From Caenorhabditis remanei (Eukaryota > Nematoda > Chromadorea > Rhabditida > Rhabditidae), in the NCBI RefSeq assembly GCF_010183535.1, contig NC_071333.1:13762587-13826586 (forward strand): a DNA stretch of 64,000 nt, read 5' to 3'. The notes beneath the pieces are model-generated. The model did not search any database. It had not been told where the DNA came from and saw only the letters and a program-made list of their open reading frames with translations. The position numbers were made by a program, and so were the translations under genes. Every line of letters begins with the position of its first letter. Position 1 is the stretch's first letter. Of the stretch, positions 41,251 to 52,561 are shown in pieces.

Positions 41251-44200
41251 CTTGCTATCGCTCCGCCCCTAAACAACGATGGTTATTTTTTGATAATAGA
41301 CGCAGAGACGGTGCAGCGAAAAAGCTCTAGAAAAATGGAGAGTGGTGAGACGACGAGACAGAAAAGAGACCCCACCGCCCCTTCCTCCTCTGAACCGATT
41401 ATGAGTCGACGTTCGGAAATAAACTGTGTAGAAAGAAATAGTGTGCATGAAAGAGTATGAGCAGACAATTCTGGTAATTGAAAATAAAATAGATACCTCC
41501 AAAATTGTTTTGGTTATAGAGACAGGCGGATTACAAAGAGATAATGATATGAATGCGGATCCCTAGGGATAGAATGGAGAGATGAGCAATATTTTGGATT
41601 TGTTGGCATATTTTGAAGTAAAGATTTTCGTGACGTCAGTATCTTCTTGTTAGAGTCCTGTAGACATAGAGATTGCGTACTGTAGTAAGAGGAGGGGGAT
41701 CTGTTTACATTCACCGAACCAAATCTACGTTTTTTGCTCTACTTATTCTTTGAACTTCTGATACCATATGTAATCCCATGTAGAAAATTGGGAAACTAAA
41801 TTAGTGGTGCTTTCCCGACACTTTCCTAATTGGAATTTTCTCTCTTTTTCTTGTAAGTTTCTTCACTTCGTCTTGTCAGAGCTCCAGTTTTCTTGCGTGT
41901 CCACATATTTGTGTCTTTCTTGACGAGAAATTGAATTATTCATAAGCAGGAACAAACAGAATGTTTGATTAGCTCTCGGTTTGGGTTTCCAGTTTCTAGT
42001 TTCCAAGAAAACTTTTCCTCCGCTGCAAAACCCAAAATCTCCACACGTCGAAAGATCAATGATTTCGGGGGAATCTCTCGCGACCCGAACTGTGTTTTTT
42101 TTTCGTGGCGAACCTCACGTTTCCCAGTTTCTCAATGTATCATTTGTTATCAACACCACTGCAATGCCCGGCAAAGAGCGACCAGTCACTTTTTTCTATG
42201 TGAAAAAGGAAGAAAGGAGAATAGGGGTCGAACATACAATGCATATTTTATTGTTCTTCGCGTCGTCCCAAACAAAATTTATTCACTATGCAAAAACTGC
42301 GGAGAGGATTATTCATAGTATCAAAGGCTCATTGAGTCAGAGGAACGTCATCGAGTGGTGTTGACTAGCTCAATTCTGATTCAAATTAGCAGTTATTTGC
42401 ATTTCCCATTGTCTTTAGAATGGACAAAAGATCAGAGAACTTGGCATCAATTGGTTTTTCAATGGTTAATTACAAAATTTGAGAAATACTGATAACACAA
42501 CCAACGTCACTGGTCCGAGTTCAACAACAGTTTTCAGATGTTTTCTTCTAAATTAAATTCCAACTTTTTTCAGCTGCAATTTGCAAGTTGAGTGTTTGGT
42601 TTTGAGATTTTTTGCATCATCAGCATGCCATTCTGTTTTTCTCAAGAGTAACTCAATCCTAGTCACAGAATTTGCAGTGTAACAGTCAGTGGGCAAAGAA
42701 ACATGGGAAATGTGATGACGGGGGAAAAACATCTTAGAGTTTTTATTTCACAGGGCAAAAGTGTTTTTGGATTGTGAAAGTGAATCATATTCCATTATCG
42801 ATGAGAGGAATGTTTTTATAGGAACACATTTACTAATGGTGATGCAATCGAAACTACAGTATCCGTACACTTGTCTATGCGCCTAGATGTGTTGTCAATG
42901 TCTGGCTCGTGCATCTGTTATCTGTGGCGATTCTCTACTTGGTACCATCAACAGGTGCGGAACAGTTATTCTCGCAGGTCCAATAACTTCTTTAAGGAGA
43001 AGGGGTCAGATCACAGTTTCCGATCATTGAGCTCTTTATCGTAACAGTGTGCTCATTGACACGCTTGCCCTTGCACACGTTTACTGAACTTCTCAACAGA
43101 TTGGGTTACAGTTTTTCTCTTTTGAATGACAGTACTACACTTGCGTTTATGTACGCGTACGTGACCCCAAACACTTCTCGACTGCACCGTTTTAACATTG
43201 ACCATCATTTGAGATAGGAGGCCACATACAAGAAAAGAACATACAAACATGTTACTGCTCAAGCTCACTTTCTCTCTGTTTCTTATTGCTTCCCGATTTG
43301 AAACACACTTTCTTCTTCCATTTCGCTCGGTCTCTTCGGTTTAGTGTGCCGCGGCGGGCGCCGCGCGTTTTTTTGCCTTCTTGCCAACTGCCACATACGC
43401 ACACACAAAACACATTGGATAGAAGAGAAAGTTGTTTGCCAGTCGGATCTACGACTCCACATCTTTCTCAGTATCTCGGGAATTGAGAAAGAGCATGGGG
43501 TCCGCAAGGACCTTCTGCCATCGTCCGCGGCGCCCGTCTTCTTCTTCCTCCTTCTTTTTTTTCTTCCCATTCATAAATACTCGGCAAATGAACTTACTGA
43601 ATCGAGGAAAAAAGGGAGGAAGACAATTGAAACGAGAGAGACAAAGAGATCAAGAGAAAGTGTGCAGGAAACGGTTTGGTTTCTGCGCTCTTCATGGTGT
43701 CGCGTGGGCTGCGGTTAGCTGTGAAAGGGATATTGAGACCGCAGATACACTTGAACCGACGTGGCAAATTAGATAGGAGGAGGTGTTTGCTGATGGTTGA
43801 TAAGAGGTGTGAAATGGAGATAAGGAGGGTTTATCAGGGCTTATACTAGTATAATACAATATGTACAGATTTTCAAAAAATCTGTGACATATTTCAGAAA
43901 AATATGAAACACTCATAAAACAGGACATCAAAAATATCAAGCGTATATCTAGTCGTCAAAAACAGAATGAATGTAACTCAGAGCAGTAATACCCATAGTC
44001 ATCACTTTCTATACACAATTCAGGCGTTGGTCGTCGTGGAAACGATTGTCACGAAGGCAGCTTATCAAATATGTATATATGAATGTGTGGTTGATCATGC
44101 CGAGGATTATCTCTTCACCTACTTTCGAAAACAAAAATGTAGTATTTTGTCTATTCAGATTTTCAAATTGGGAGTATGGCTTCAAGAGATGACTGAACAA

Positions 44201-45726
44201 AATGGACGGATTGTATATATAATATTGTTATGAAATATGAAATATCTCAAGAACCCGAATTCATGACCCATGTTTAGACTTTGAGTTGGATATGGAAGTG
44301 AGATGGTTTCCATGCTAATTAACCATTTTGTTTTGTCGGTCCTGCATCTCATTATGTCACAATTGTGGATGATCTCGTTATCCGCCACATTTTTCTTGTT
44401 GTGTGTTGTTGTTCTTTGACCAGTGGCAATTGACACAAGAGTAATCCATTTTCCTCTCAATCTTTGTTTCTACTCTCATTGACACAATACTCCGTGGCTC
44501 ACGCACACGATAGATATTACACAACAACTCTTTTTTCTTTCCGGCCATTGAAAAGTTTGGCACACGAAAAAAACGTGTTGTGAAATAAAAGAGAAAGTGG
44601 TATCGGATGAGGACGAGGTTCAAAAGACTCTCATACCGCCATCTGCTATTTCATTGCCGAGATGAATGCCATCTGTTCTAACTCTCGTCGGCATCCATCT
44701 TGCCCGAGATTGCCGAACATGCTTTACACAGTTTACCCTCTATCGGCCAAAGGCTCACGCAAGCAAAAGATGTGATGAGTCGAAGGAAACAGTCAAAAGA
44801 AGTGATAAAAAGGGATATGAGATAAGTTATATGAGACGGATAGGGGAAACGAAAGAGCCGAGATCTCCGGCAAATCAACAACAAAACCTTTGCGAAACTT
44901 TGAGAAGTTTCTATCAAACGGCCGAGTGAGGTCAGGGGTCGTTTGGAAAATTAACTGGAAATCAGGACAAATGTAAGACTAAAAGTATATAAATATAATA
45001 ACTGAAATATGTTTTCTATCAGGCCTTAATGCGTGGTTTGTAGGTTCAAACGCAAAAATAACCGATTTTTAGCTGTAAACTTCGAACTTCAAGATTCTGA
45101 GAATATGAAATAATATAAAAAAGTTCATATTCAGGTGTCTGAGTCTATGCACATTCCAAACATCGAGGGTTTTTTTTCTGAATATGTTATTTATCTTTTT
45201 TTCAATTGCGTGTCTAATTGAGTTGTCGGGTTGGAGTAGAAATTTTAGTCTTCTGACTGAAAAAACACGCATCGAAAAGCATTGTTCGAACCAAAATTCA
45301 TTTTAGAGAATAACTCTTAATCTTTGAAAAAGGGAAAATTTGTAATGTTTCGATACCCAGAATTAGACCTTTCTTGCTCTCACATCATTTCGCACCCACA
45401 TTCTAATATCCGTCATCTTCATCATATTTTTAAAGCAAGTCTGTCACCCATGAAAATCTTCTTTGAAAAACTCTTTCGTCAATGTTGTTTTTTCTTCATT
45501 TTAGCATTCATTTGCCTAGTTTGATTGATGGAAATGAGCTAGGCGAATGATTAACATTGTTTGTTTTTTTTCTAAGAAGAAGGTGAGCCTGCAAAGAAAA
45601 AATATAAATAAGAGAAAAACTAGGAGGATTTACTTCATATATTGAATGTTCAGCATTTTTCCAATGTGATTTTGGTTTTCATACATATTTTTGATTTATT
45701 TGTGTCATGCCTGACATTATTAGTAT

Positions 45727-45800
45727 ACTTACAAAATTTCGGCTGGCCCGGCTCGTACGGCCCGGATTCGAACTTTTGAATTTTTTGCACTAGAATCTTT
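45727..45800 (-). repeat. Dispersed GGGCC-ended repeat, copy 3 (one end only)
   Basis: The complement of this stretch follows the right end of the 18.5-kb copy closely, sharing attctagtg, a run of A, ttcaaa-type sequence, atccgggccg and gggccagcc in order. The opposite end is not evident. Confidence 0.6.
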
Positions 45801-46184
45801 TTGTAATAATCTTTTTTTCTGAAATTTCGCATATTATTCTTTAGTATTTTTCTCAAAAACCTTTAAAACCTAAAAAATCATTAATAAGATGATTTTTACA
45901 ACTTGCAATTCTGATTATTAGTTACCCAAGTTTATTAGTATCAATAATTCAAACATTATTTTTCAGGCGAACACAACAGGCATTTTACACAAACCTTCAG
46001 CATGAACCCTATATTTTTCGAATACATCAAGGCTGTCCGGTAAACAAGTATCATCCCGATTACCTCTGAAATTGAAATTTGCTATAATCAAGGCCAAGTT
46101 CTGCGATTTGGCTAATCCTGAAAAAATTATTGGTGAAACCACGTAATAGCTTTCAATAAACATGTAAATCTTTACAAATAACTT

Positions 46185-46190
46185 TTTATT
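46185..46190 (-). terminator. Polyadenylation signal of the CBM48 gene
   Basis: AATAAA on the minus strand lies about 235 bases after the stop codon. Confidence 0.45.
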
Positions 46191-46423
46191 AACCGAAAAT
46201 ATTCATTCACATCATGGCGATGCCAAAAATTCCCGAAAGTATTCAGAATCTCCAAATTCGTCTAATAGAACTAGTGAATCGAAACTGTAATTTGGTTGAT
46301 TAACTGCATGATTGAGTGGAGAGAAGGTAAATGTTACAAAAAAAAAGAAGAATGAGGAGAAGGAAATGGAAACAAAGTAGAGAAGAAATGAAACCAAATG
46401 TAAGTGATCAGTCGCCCGAGGAA

Positions 46424-49400
46424 TTATTCAACAAAGATAACGTTGTTCTGACCGCCCAAGCCGTTTGGCACCTGTTGGTAGTCGGAAGATGTCGACCATT
46501 CGCCGTTGATCATGAAGCGGAACTCGTGTCTGAGATTAAAATTAAAATTATGTATAAGCTTAATTTTTGAAATATTACCTTCCGCGCGTCAAGTTGACTG
46601 TGACTCCTTTCTTACCGCTGGACAACTTCTCGCATTTCAAAGTGCATTTCCAGTTGATAAAAGATCCCTGAACATAAAAAGGTTTAGGTTTCCATGGAAA
46701 TAATGATTCTTACCGTCAAATAAACTTCATGGTCGGTATGTGCGATGGTCAACGTAACATTTCTTCCCTCGTTCGCACCACCAAAGATGAACGGGTTGGC
46801 ACCGGCAAATGGGAGAGCTGAGACGAGTGGGATCGATGGGATGGCGCCGGTGAAACATGGTTGGGAGGATGCGCTGAAAATAGTTGTGTTAGCTTTGATT
46901 TCAATAAAATCACTTACTTGGCAAGATTCCAGGTTCCTCTGTTGCCTTGGCTAATAGTAAATCCGTCAGTAGGAATGGTCATGGTGCTAGAGTGGGTTCT
47001 GTAAGGAGCTGTATTTTTTAAGTTTTTTGAAGATTTCCACCATTCACAACATTTCTGAAGATTACAAACCACTATCACACTGTTTAAGAAATTTCGTTAG
47101 TTTAGAAAAGATAGAATCACTTCTCATTGAAGTAAATCAAAAAACTTGAAAAACCAAGAATACAATTTAAAACATCAAGAACTCAACCCCTTACCTCACT
47201 TCCTGTATTAACCTAAAATAAATAATATAATGTAGCACTATGAATACATATAGAAAACCTAGCGACACTCTGAATAAAGATTAGTATTAGTATAGGATTT
47301 GGTGTTAGTGAAAGTACTTACTCATCGTTAAGACTTTGAATCTTCGAGTTTGCCGTGTCGAGCAAATTTCTCTGAAGTGCAACGGAAGATTCCAACTCTC
47401 CGACCTTCCATTTAGCATCGTTCCACCATTGAGAGAGTTCTCCGAGCCGCCATTCAAGCTTGCTTTTCTCCTCGTTGATCTCGTGAACACGTTTCTCGCT
47501 TTCTTTGAGCAATTTCTCAACGTGTGAGCTGTCAGCTCTTGCCCTGGAATTCAAAATTCATTAGTTGCATTTTTTTGAGAATATCGGTATAAACTCACTT
47601 CAATTGCTCCGTGATTCCCTTCAAATATCCGTTCTCTTGTTCCAACTTTCCGACGCGTTCGTTGGCGTACCAGTTTGCCTCTTGAAGTTGTTGCTTATCA
47701 GCCTCAACTTGACGGATGGAGTTCTGAGCCAAACCGAGTTTGACCTCGAGAGCTCGGACAGTGGTGCTCTTCACTTCCTCGTGAGCATCAGAGTTGAGCT
47801 GGTTCTCCAAGTAAGTAACTCTTAAATTGAAGTATTTTTATTAAATTGGTAGTACAGGGTGTCTTACTTATCCTTGGCGTTTTTCAAGTACTCCTGGTTC
47901 TCAGAGAACTTGATTTCAATCTCCTTCTTCTTGGATTCAACAGCAGCCAACTTGTTTCGAAGTTCTTCAATCACATTGTGCAAGTTGCTGTAATGAACTC
48001 TGAATATACCTGGCATGTTTATAACAATGAAAACTCGGTTAGTAGGATAGACAGAACCGAAGCATTTCATTTCAAAGTTATTGCGGTAACATGCTTACAG
48101 ATAACTTACTTGATCTCTTCGTCGTGATCCTGAGTTTTCTCATCGGATTCTGAGTCGATGCGGACAAATTTGTCACCATTATCGTCAAAATATCCAGTAG
48201 ACTTGACGGTTTCCAACTTCTTCTCAAGATTTTTGATTTTCAGCTGGGCAGCGGACAAGTCGGATTTGTATTCTTTTACTCTAAAACGAAAATTTTCTTT
48301 CATCTACCTAATGAAAGTTCCCAGAAATACCTAATCTTCAATTCATCGTTTCTATTCTTCAGCTTCTCAACCTGTCTATCGTTCTTCTCCTTCTCGGAGT
48401 CTCTTCCCTCGCTCTCCTCGCTGATATTCACATTTTCTGGTTGAGCATCAAACTGGCTTCTCGGCTGATTCTTCTTCGATGTGCTACGAGCGCGGGTCTT
48501 TCCAGTCGTGTAAACTTTGTTCGATCTCGCGCCGCCAAGCCCCGCAGCAGCTGAAAATGGGAACTGTTTCTCTGTTTGCCTTACTTTTGTAGGTCACAAA
48601 TTGCAAATTGTAAAAAAAGACATCTCAGAAACGTAAACATGTTTACATGAAGGACACGAAAGGTTGTCGGCACTCTTTTTTATATGTTCTATGTGTTCTA
48701 ACAAGTTGGAACGTGTAGACACAGCTGCATGTGACCTTTCCTTCTTTTTTTCACTTCAATAGGAGGATATCCTTACCGAAAAGTTTCTGAACAGCCGAAA
48801 TGTTTCTTTCAAATGCGTCGTTGGCCTTTGAGTAGTCGGCAAAGTGGGTTCCGTGGCGTGATCCGTGTGCTGCAATAGGAAGAAAACTTAGACATTACAC
48901 AAAATTTATTGTTTCCCGTTTCTAACAGATTTCTCTCCAATCAAATCGGCAAAAAAAGATTGATGATCACTCACCCAAATGGATAAAAATCGGCACTGAA
49001 TCCCATCCGTTTGGCGGCGGGTAAACCTTGCCGGTGTTGTTGTCGAACCTTGAAATGAGAAAATCTCAATTGGGTTGTTGACGAATAAAGAAAACTTAAT
49101 GGGTTTTTGGAACTTCTCTAGATAAAGTTAAGCACTTTCTATTTTCACAATTTTTCAACAATTCGAAAAGTTGCTAGCTATGTTCTAATTATCTTTTATT
49201 TTTATGCCTGCGTCTCTTGTGGAATACTCTAATATTAATTTTGTTGCGATTTATTGCCGTAGAAAAGCCTTCTGTTTCACTATTTGTATGTGCGTACATG
49301 CATGTGCAAAACCGGTTTCGGATAATCACTCTCAACTGATTTTGGGAAAATTGTTTACATTGACCTATCACTTTGAATTAATCAAGTCATGTTTCACCTG

Positions 49401-49874
49401 GTGTTAAGGTTAGGGTTAAAGAGAACTGTAAACTTTGATAACACGCGGGCAGCAGTCATTTTTCATTTTGATGGAACGATTACGCGCCAATTCTTCTTTT
49501 GTGTTGTACTAAGAATGGCGATTGATGGCTAAAGAACTATACGCGGCAGATGGTTTCATCTAATTGGTAACCCACTGAACCGTTAGGAATGACAGATATC
49601 GGAAGTGACATTAAAAACGACTACTGTACTTACAAGAGAGCTTTTCTCTCTCCGTCATCTCGATAGTAAAGTCCATGAGCACCTGGGACCACAGATTGGA
49701 CAGTCGCAAAGTTGAGAGTCTCATCTCCGTCATGGCTCACTTGGACAGGCTCAATTTCGAGACGGACCCAGCCTGAAACTGTTTTTGTGCAAATATCAAA
49801 CTATTGAACCTGAAACAATCTAGATTTTTGTTTGACCTACTTGCATCTGGGAGTTTGGTAGCAATGTCCGCCAT
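46424..49874 (-). CDS. TDP-43-type N-terminal domain, coiled coil and CBM48 glycogen-binding protein
   Basis: Thirteen exons, in gene order: 49874-49841, 49772-49634, 49048-48975, 48869-48777, 48550-48331, 48280-48110, 47999-47868, 47820-47599, 47543-47322, 46998-46918, 46873-46714, 46667-46579 and 46529-46424; 580 residues. Residues 12-85 resemble the N-terminal domain of TDP-43 (V-V-P-G-A-H-G-L-Y-Y-R, then N-G-W followed by a hydrophobic strand). A basic linker precedes about 270 residues of coiled coil. The C-terminal 75 residues match the CBM48 module of AMPK beta subunits (G-S-F-I-N-W, N-G-E-W, Q-N-N-V-I-F-V), keeping the two carbohydrate-stacking tryptophans and the late Asn. Inferred role: an oligomerising scaffold that binds glycogen. 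No RNA-recognition or kinase domain is present. Only the strong acceptor just before the ATG hints at trans-splicing. Confidence 0.85.
47322..47820 (-). repeat. Two homologous 222-base exons (internal coiled-coil duplication)
   Basis: Exons 47820-47599 and 47543-47322 have identical length and phase. Both encode 74-residue coiled-coil units with a W-[YW]-x-[ND]-x-x-x-V-G-x-L-E type segment at a similar place, suggesting exon duplication. Confidence 0.6.
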
Positions 49875-52561
49875 TCCCCTGAAAAAGGCAATTGTTCAAA
49901 TAGCAGATTGAAGAGTTCGGATGGTCGATTGTAGATTGATAACAGAATAAGAGACGACACCCGGTGTGGAAAGAGAATGGGGGTGTAGAAATAATGTTAA
50001 AATTGAAATAACAAGAGAAAAGGAACGAGAGAATTCGATCAAGAAGAGAAAAGAGGAGAAAAGGGCGGCGGGCCAAATACGATATTGATAGAAACCGAGA
50101 GAAAAACGGAAATAAAATTGATTTTCACATACAACTACGTGGCCAAGCCCGCCCGTGTAGGGCGATCGCAGGGGGTCGAGCGCTCGTCATGGTGCTAAAA
50201 ATTTGCCTGACGCTCGTTGCTAGAGCGCACACATCGTCTTCGGAGTGAAACTGTGAGGGACGGAATCGAGGGGAGCGACGGCGCAATCTACGTGGGGTGA
50301 GTGTCCAAGTGAGCGCTCCCCGGAGGAATAGAAAAAAGAGAGGAAGAAGGTCACCTTGGCCCCCACTGAACACTAAAATAGTGAGATTTTATCGTCTGAC
50401 ATTGTTTTTTCAACACTATCATCTCTAGCAATTACTGTTTTTATGCTTGACCTTTCAAGTGGCAGAGATAATGATAAAGGAAAATAACTTTACCCTTTTT
50501 TCTGTGTTGTGTACATCGAAATGTTCTAAAACTTTTGAAGAAACCGCTGCAGAATGGCAAACATAGAAAAAATCTCATGATAACAGAGAATGGAAAAGTT
50601 CGAATGATAGAGGAAAATCTGGCCAGAAAAAAGTGGGCGTTTTTGGAATTCAAAAAAAAAAACAATCAGCTAAATGCGAAACAAAATTATTTGAAAACCA
50701 TCTTGTGGTTTCCGATCGAGGAGGAAATGGACACAAGTTGGTGGGTGAGGATGAAACAATGATTCGTCCGTCGTTTTGTGTGTTCTAATTTGGAAGTGCA
50801 AGACGATTTAATCAAGTAGACAAAGGGAATACAAAAAAAGGTCGATGTGAAAAGAAACAATCAGATGTTGCGGACGGAGCGTAAACAAAACCCGAGTTTG
50901 ATAATGGGTGAAGGAAGAAAAGTGAACCTAGTCTACTTTTGTGTCTTTTTGTCTTTTTACACGTCCTATCAATCATAGATTTTTGACTCTTAAGATAAAA
51001 ATAGATGAAGTGACAACCCAAGAACTAATAAGAAAAGAGAAGAAGTACGGAACAAGATGAAAATGTCTTCTGACTAAAAAGATCCCGGGTTCAGGTTTCA
51101 AAAACGTTTCTTGCTCAAAAACTCAATAAATCGTTCTCCTTCTTTTTGCTTCTTTTTCTTTCTTTCCAGTGTAAAGTGAAACGAGAGCACATCAATGACT
51201 GATAAGACAACAATTTTGCGGAAAAAAGAGCGGTAAGAAGTGAGAACTTCGAGGAGAGTAAGAGATAGGCCGACTTCGCAACTTGCAAGGTCCCGTCATG
51301 TGTTCCCGACTTTTTCACGTTCTCACGCAAGAAATCTTTTTTTTTGGTTGCAAGTGATTTATATTACAGACAGGGAAATTTCAAAAGAAGATATTTTGGC
51401 AGACAATGGTTCAAAAGATACCACAAAGAATGATCGAAGAGAGGAGAGAAGATATGGTTTCTATGGTTCAGCAAAACATAATGATTCATGGAAATGTTCC
51501 AGAACGTTTCAAACCGGAGGGTCTCACCACGAATTGAATTGATTGGAACAACATGAAAACAGTTTTTCATAACAAAAAAAAAGATGACTCACAATGGAAT
51601 GCTTTTCGAACAATAGGGATGGCGGTAAATAATATGAGCCGGTCCGGGATTCAGTACAAAATTTCAGTACAGTACTTTAAAAAGTCAAATTTTTGACAAT
51701 GTTTTCGATTTTCGATAAAAGTCGAACATACACTATTTTTGAAAAAAATTTTTTTTTTAATTCGAAAATTGTTGTTTAAAAATTTGCACATTTTTTAAAT
51801 CCGGGTAGTATAAATTCCGCACGTATGTTTATGGCTAATTTTTTATCGGTATGCAATAGAAGAGTCACCCCGGGAAATGTAACCAGGAGAGTGAGAAACA
51901 GAAAGAATGACTGATTTACAACCACATGTTCAAGTCCGGGCTGCTCCTCCCCTATCCGTTATGAAAAAATAAATTTGAGGGGGTGTCTGTTTGAGAAGTA
52001 CAAACAAAATTAGAGGTGTTCGGGGGTATCAGGGAACACGGGAGGATTATTTGATTTTGTTTGCAGAGACGTTTGATGTGTATCAAAGAGTTATCAGTTG
52101 GTTTGGCAGTGAGGAAAAGAAGAAAAAAAAGGACAAACACAAAACCAAACAAGAACGTCAATCGGAGCGAGAGAAGCATGTGACTTGTATGTCCTGATAC
52201 AGAGGCATGCATCAAAAAAGTTTATCATTCCCTTTTGTTCTCCCCTCATTATCATATTGCGTTTTTATTTTATTTCTATACATTTTATTTCGCAAACAAA
52301 CAATATTGAGTTGCCAAAAATCGGAAAGGAGAAAGAAACACATAGAGGAGAAGTTTACAAGTATGGAGAAATTTTATCCGAATGAAAGTTTTGAAAAAGA
52401 GAGGGAAAAGAGGAGGAGAGGAAGGAAAAACGTGAGATTTTCGTGTGAAAGTACGAGTGAAATCATTTTTTCAATAAAACCAATCATTAAAGTTTTGAAG
52501 TTCAGATAAAGCATTTAGATTTAGTAAACGGGTATTGGAAGGAGAAATGACGAGGGGTATT
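49875..52561 (-). other. Promoter region of the CBM48 gene and 3'UTR of the DOCK gene
   Basis: No coding model is supported. The sequence holds purine-rich and polypyrimidine stretches, a GC-rich block at 50.13-50.35 kb and a low-complexity AT region at 51.6-51.85 kb. Several possible minus-strand AATAAA signals lie at 52.26-52.29 kb. Confidence 0.4.

Larger units (their letters stand above)
41251..46423 (-). other. 5-kb region between arginine kinase and the CBM48 gene
   Basis: No gene could be supported. The part next to the kinase is presumably its promoter. A GC-rich block at 43.3-43.55 kb contains an 11-base inverted repeat. A GGGCC repeat relative is at 45727-45800 and a protein-like open stretch at 45963-46163. 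The right end is the 3'UTR of the next gene (AATAAA, minus strand, 46185-46190). Confidence 0.4.

Noticed and set aside
45760..45785. tRNA B-box-like sequence on the minus strand (GTTCGAATCC)
   Set aside because: It is part of the GGGCC dispersed repeat; no A box or cloverleaf can be built around it.
51601..51850. AT-rich stretch with small palindromes, considered as a MITE
   Set aside because: No matching terminal arms were found; it looks like low-complexity sequence.
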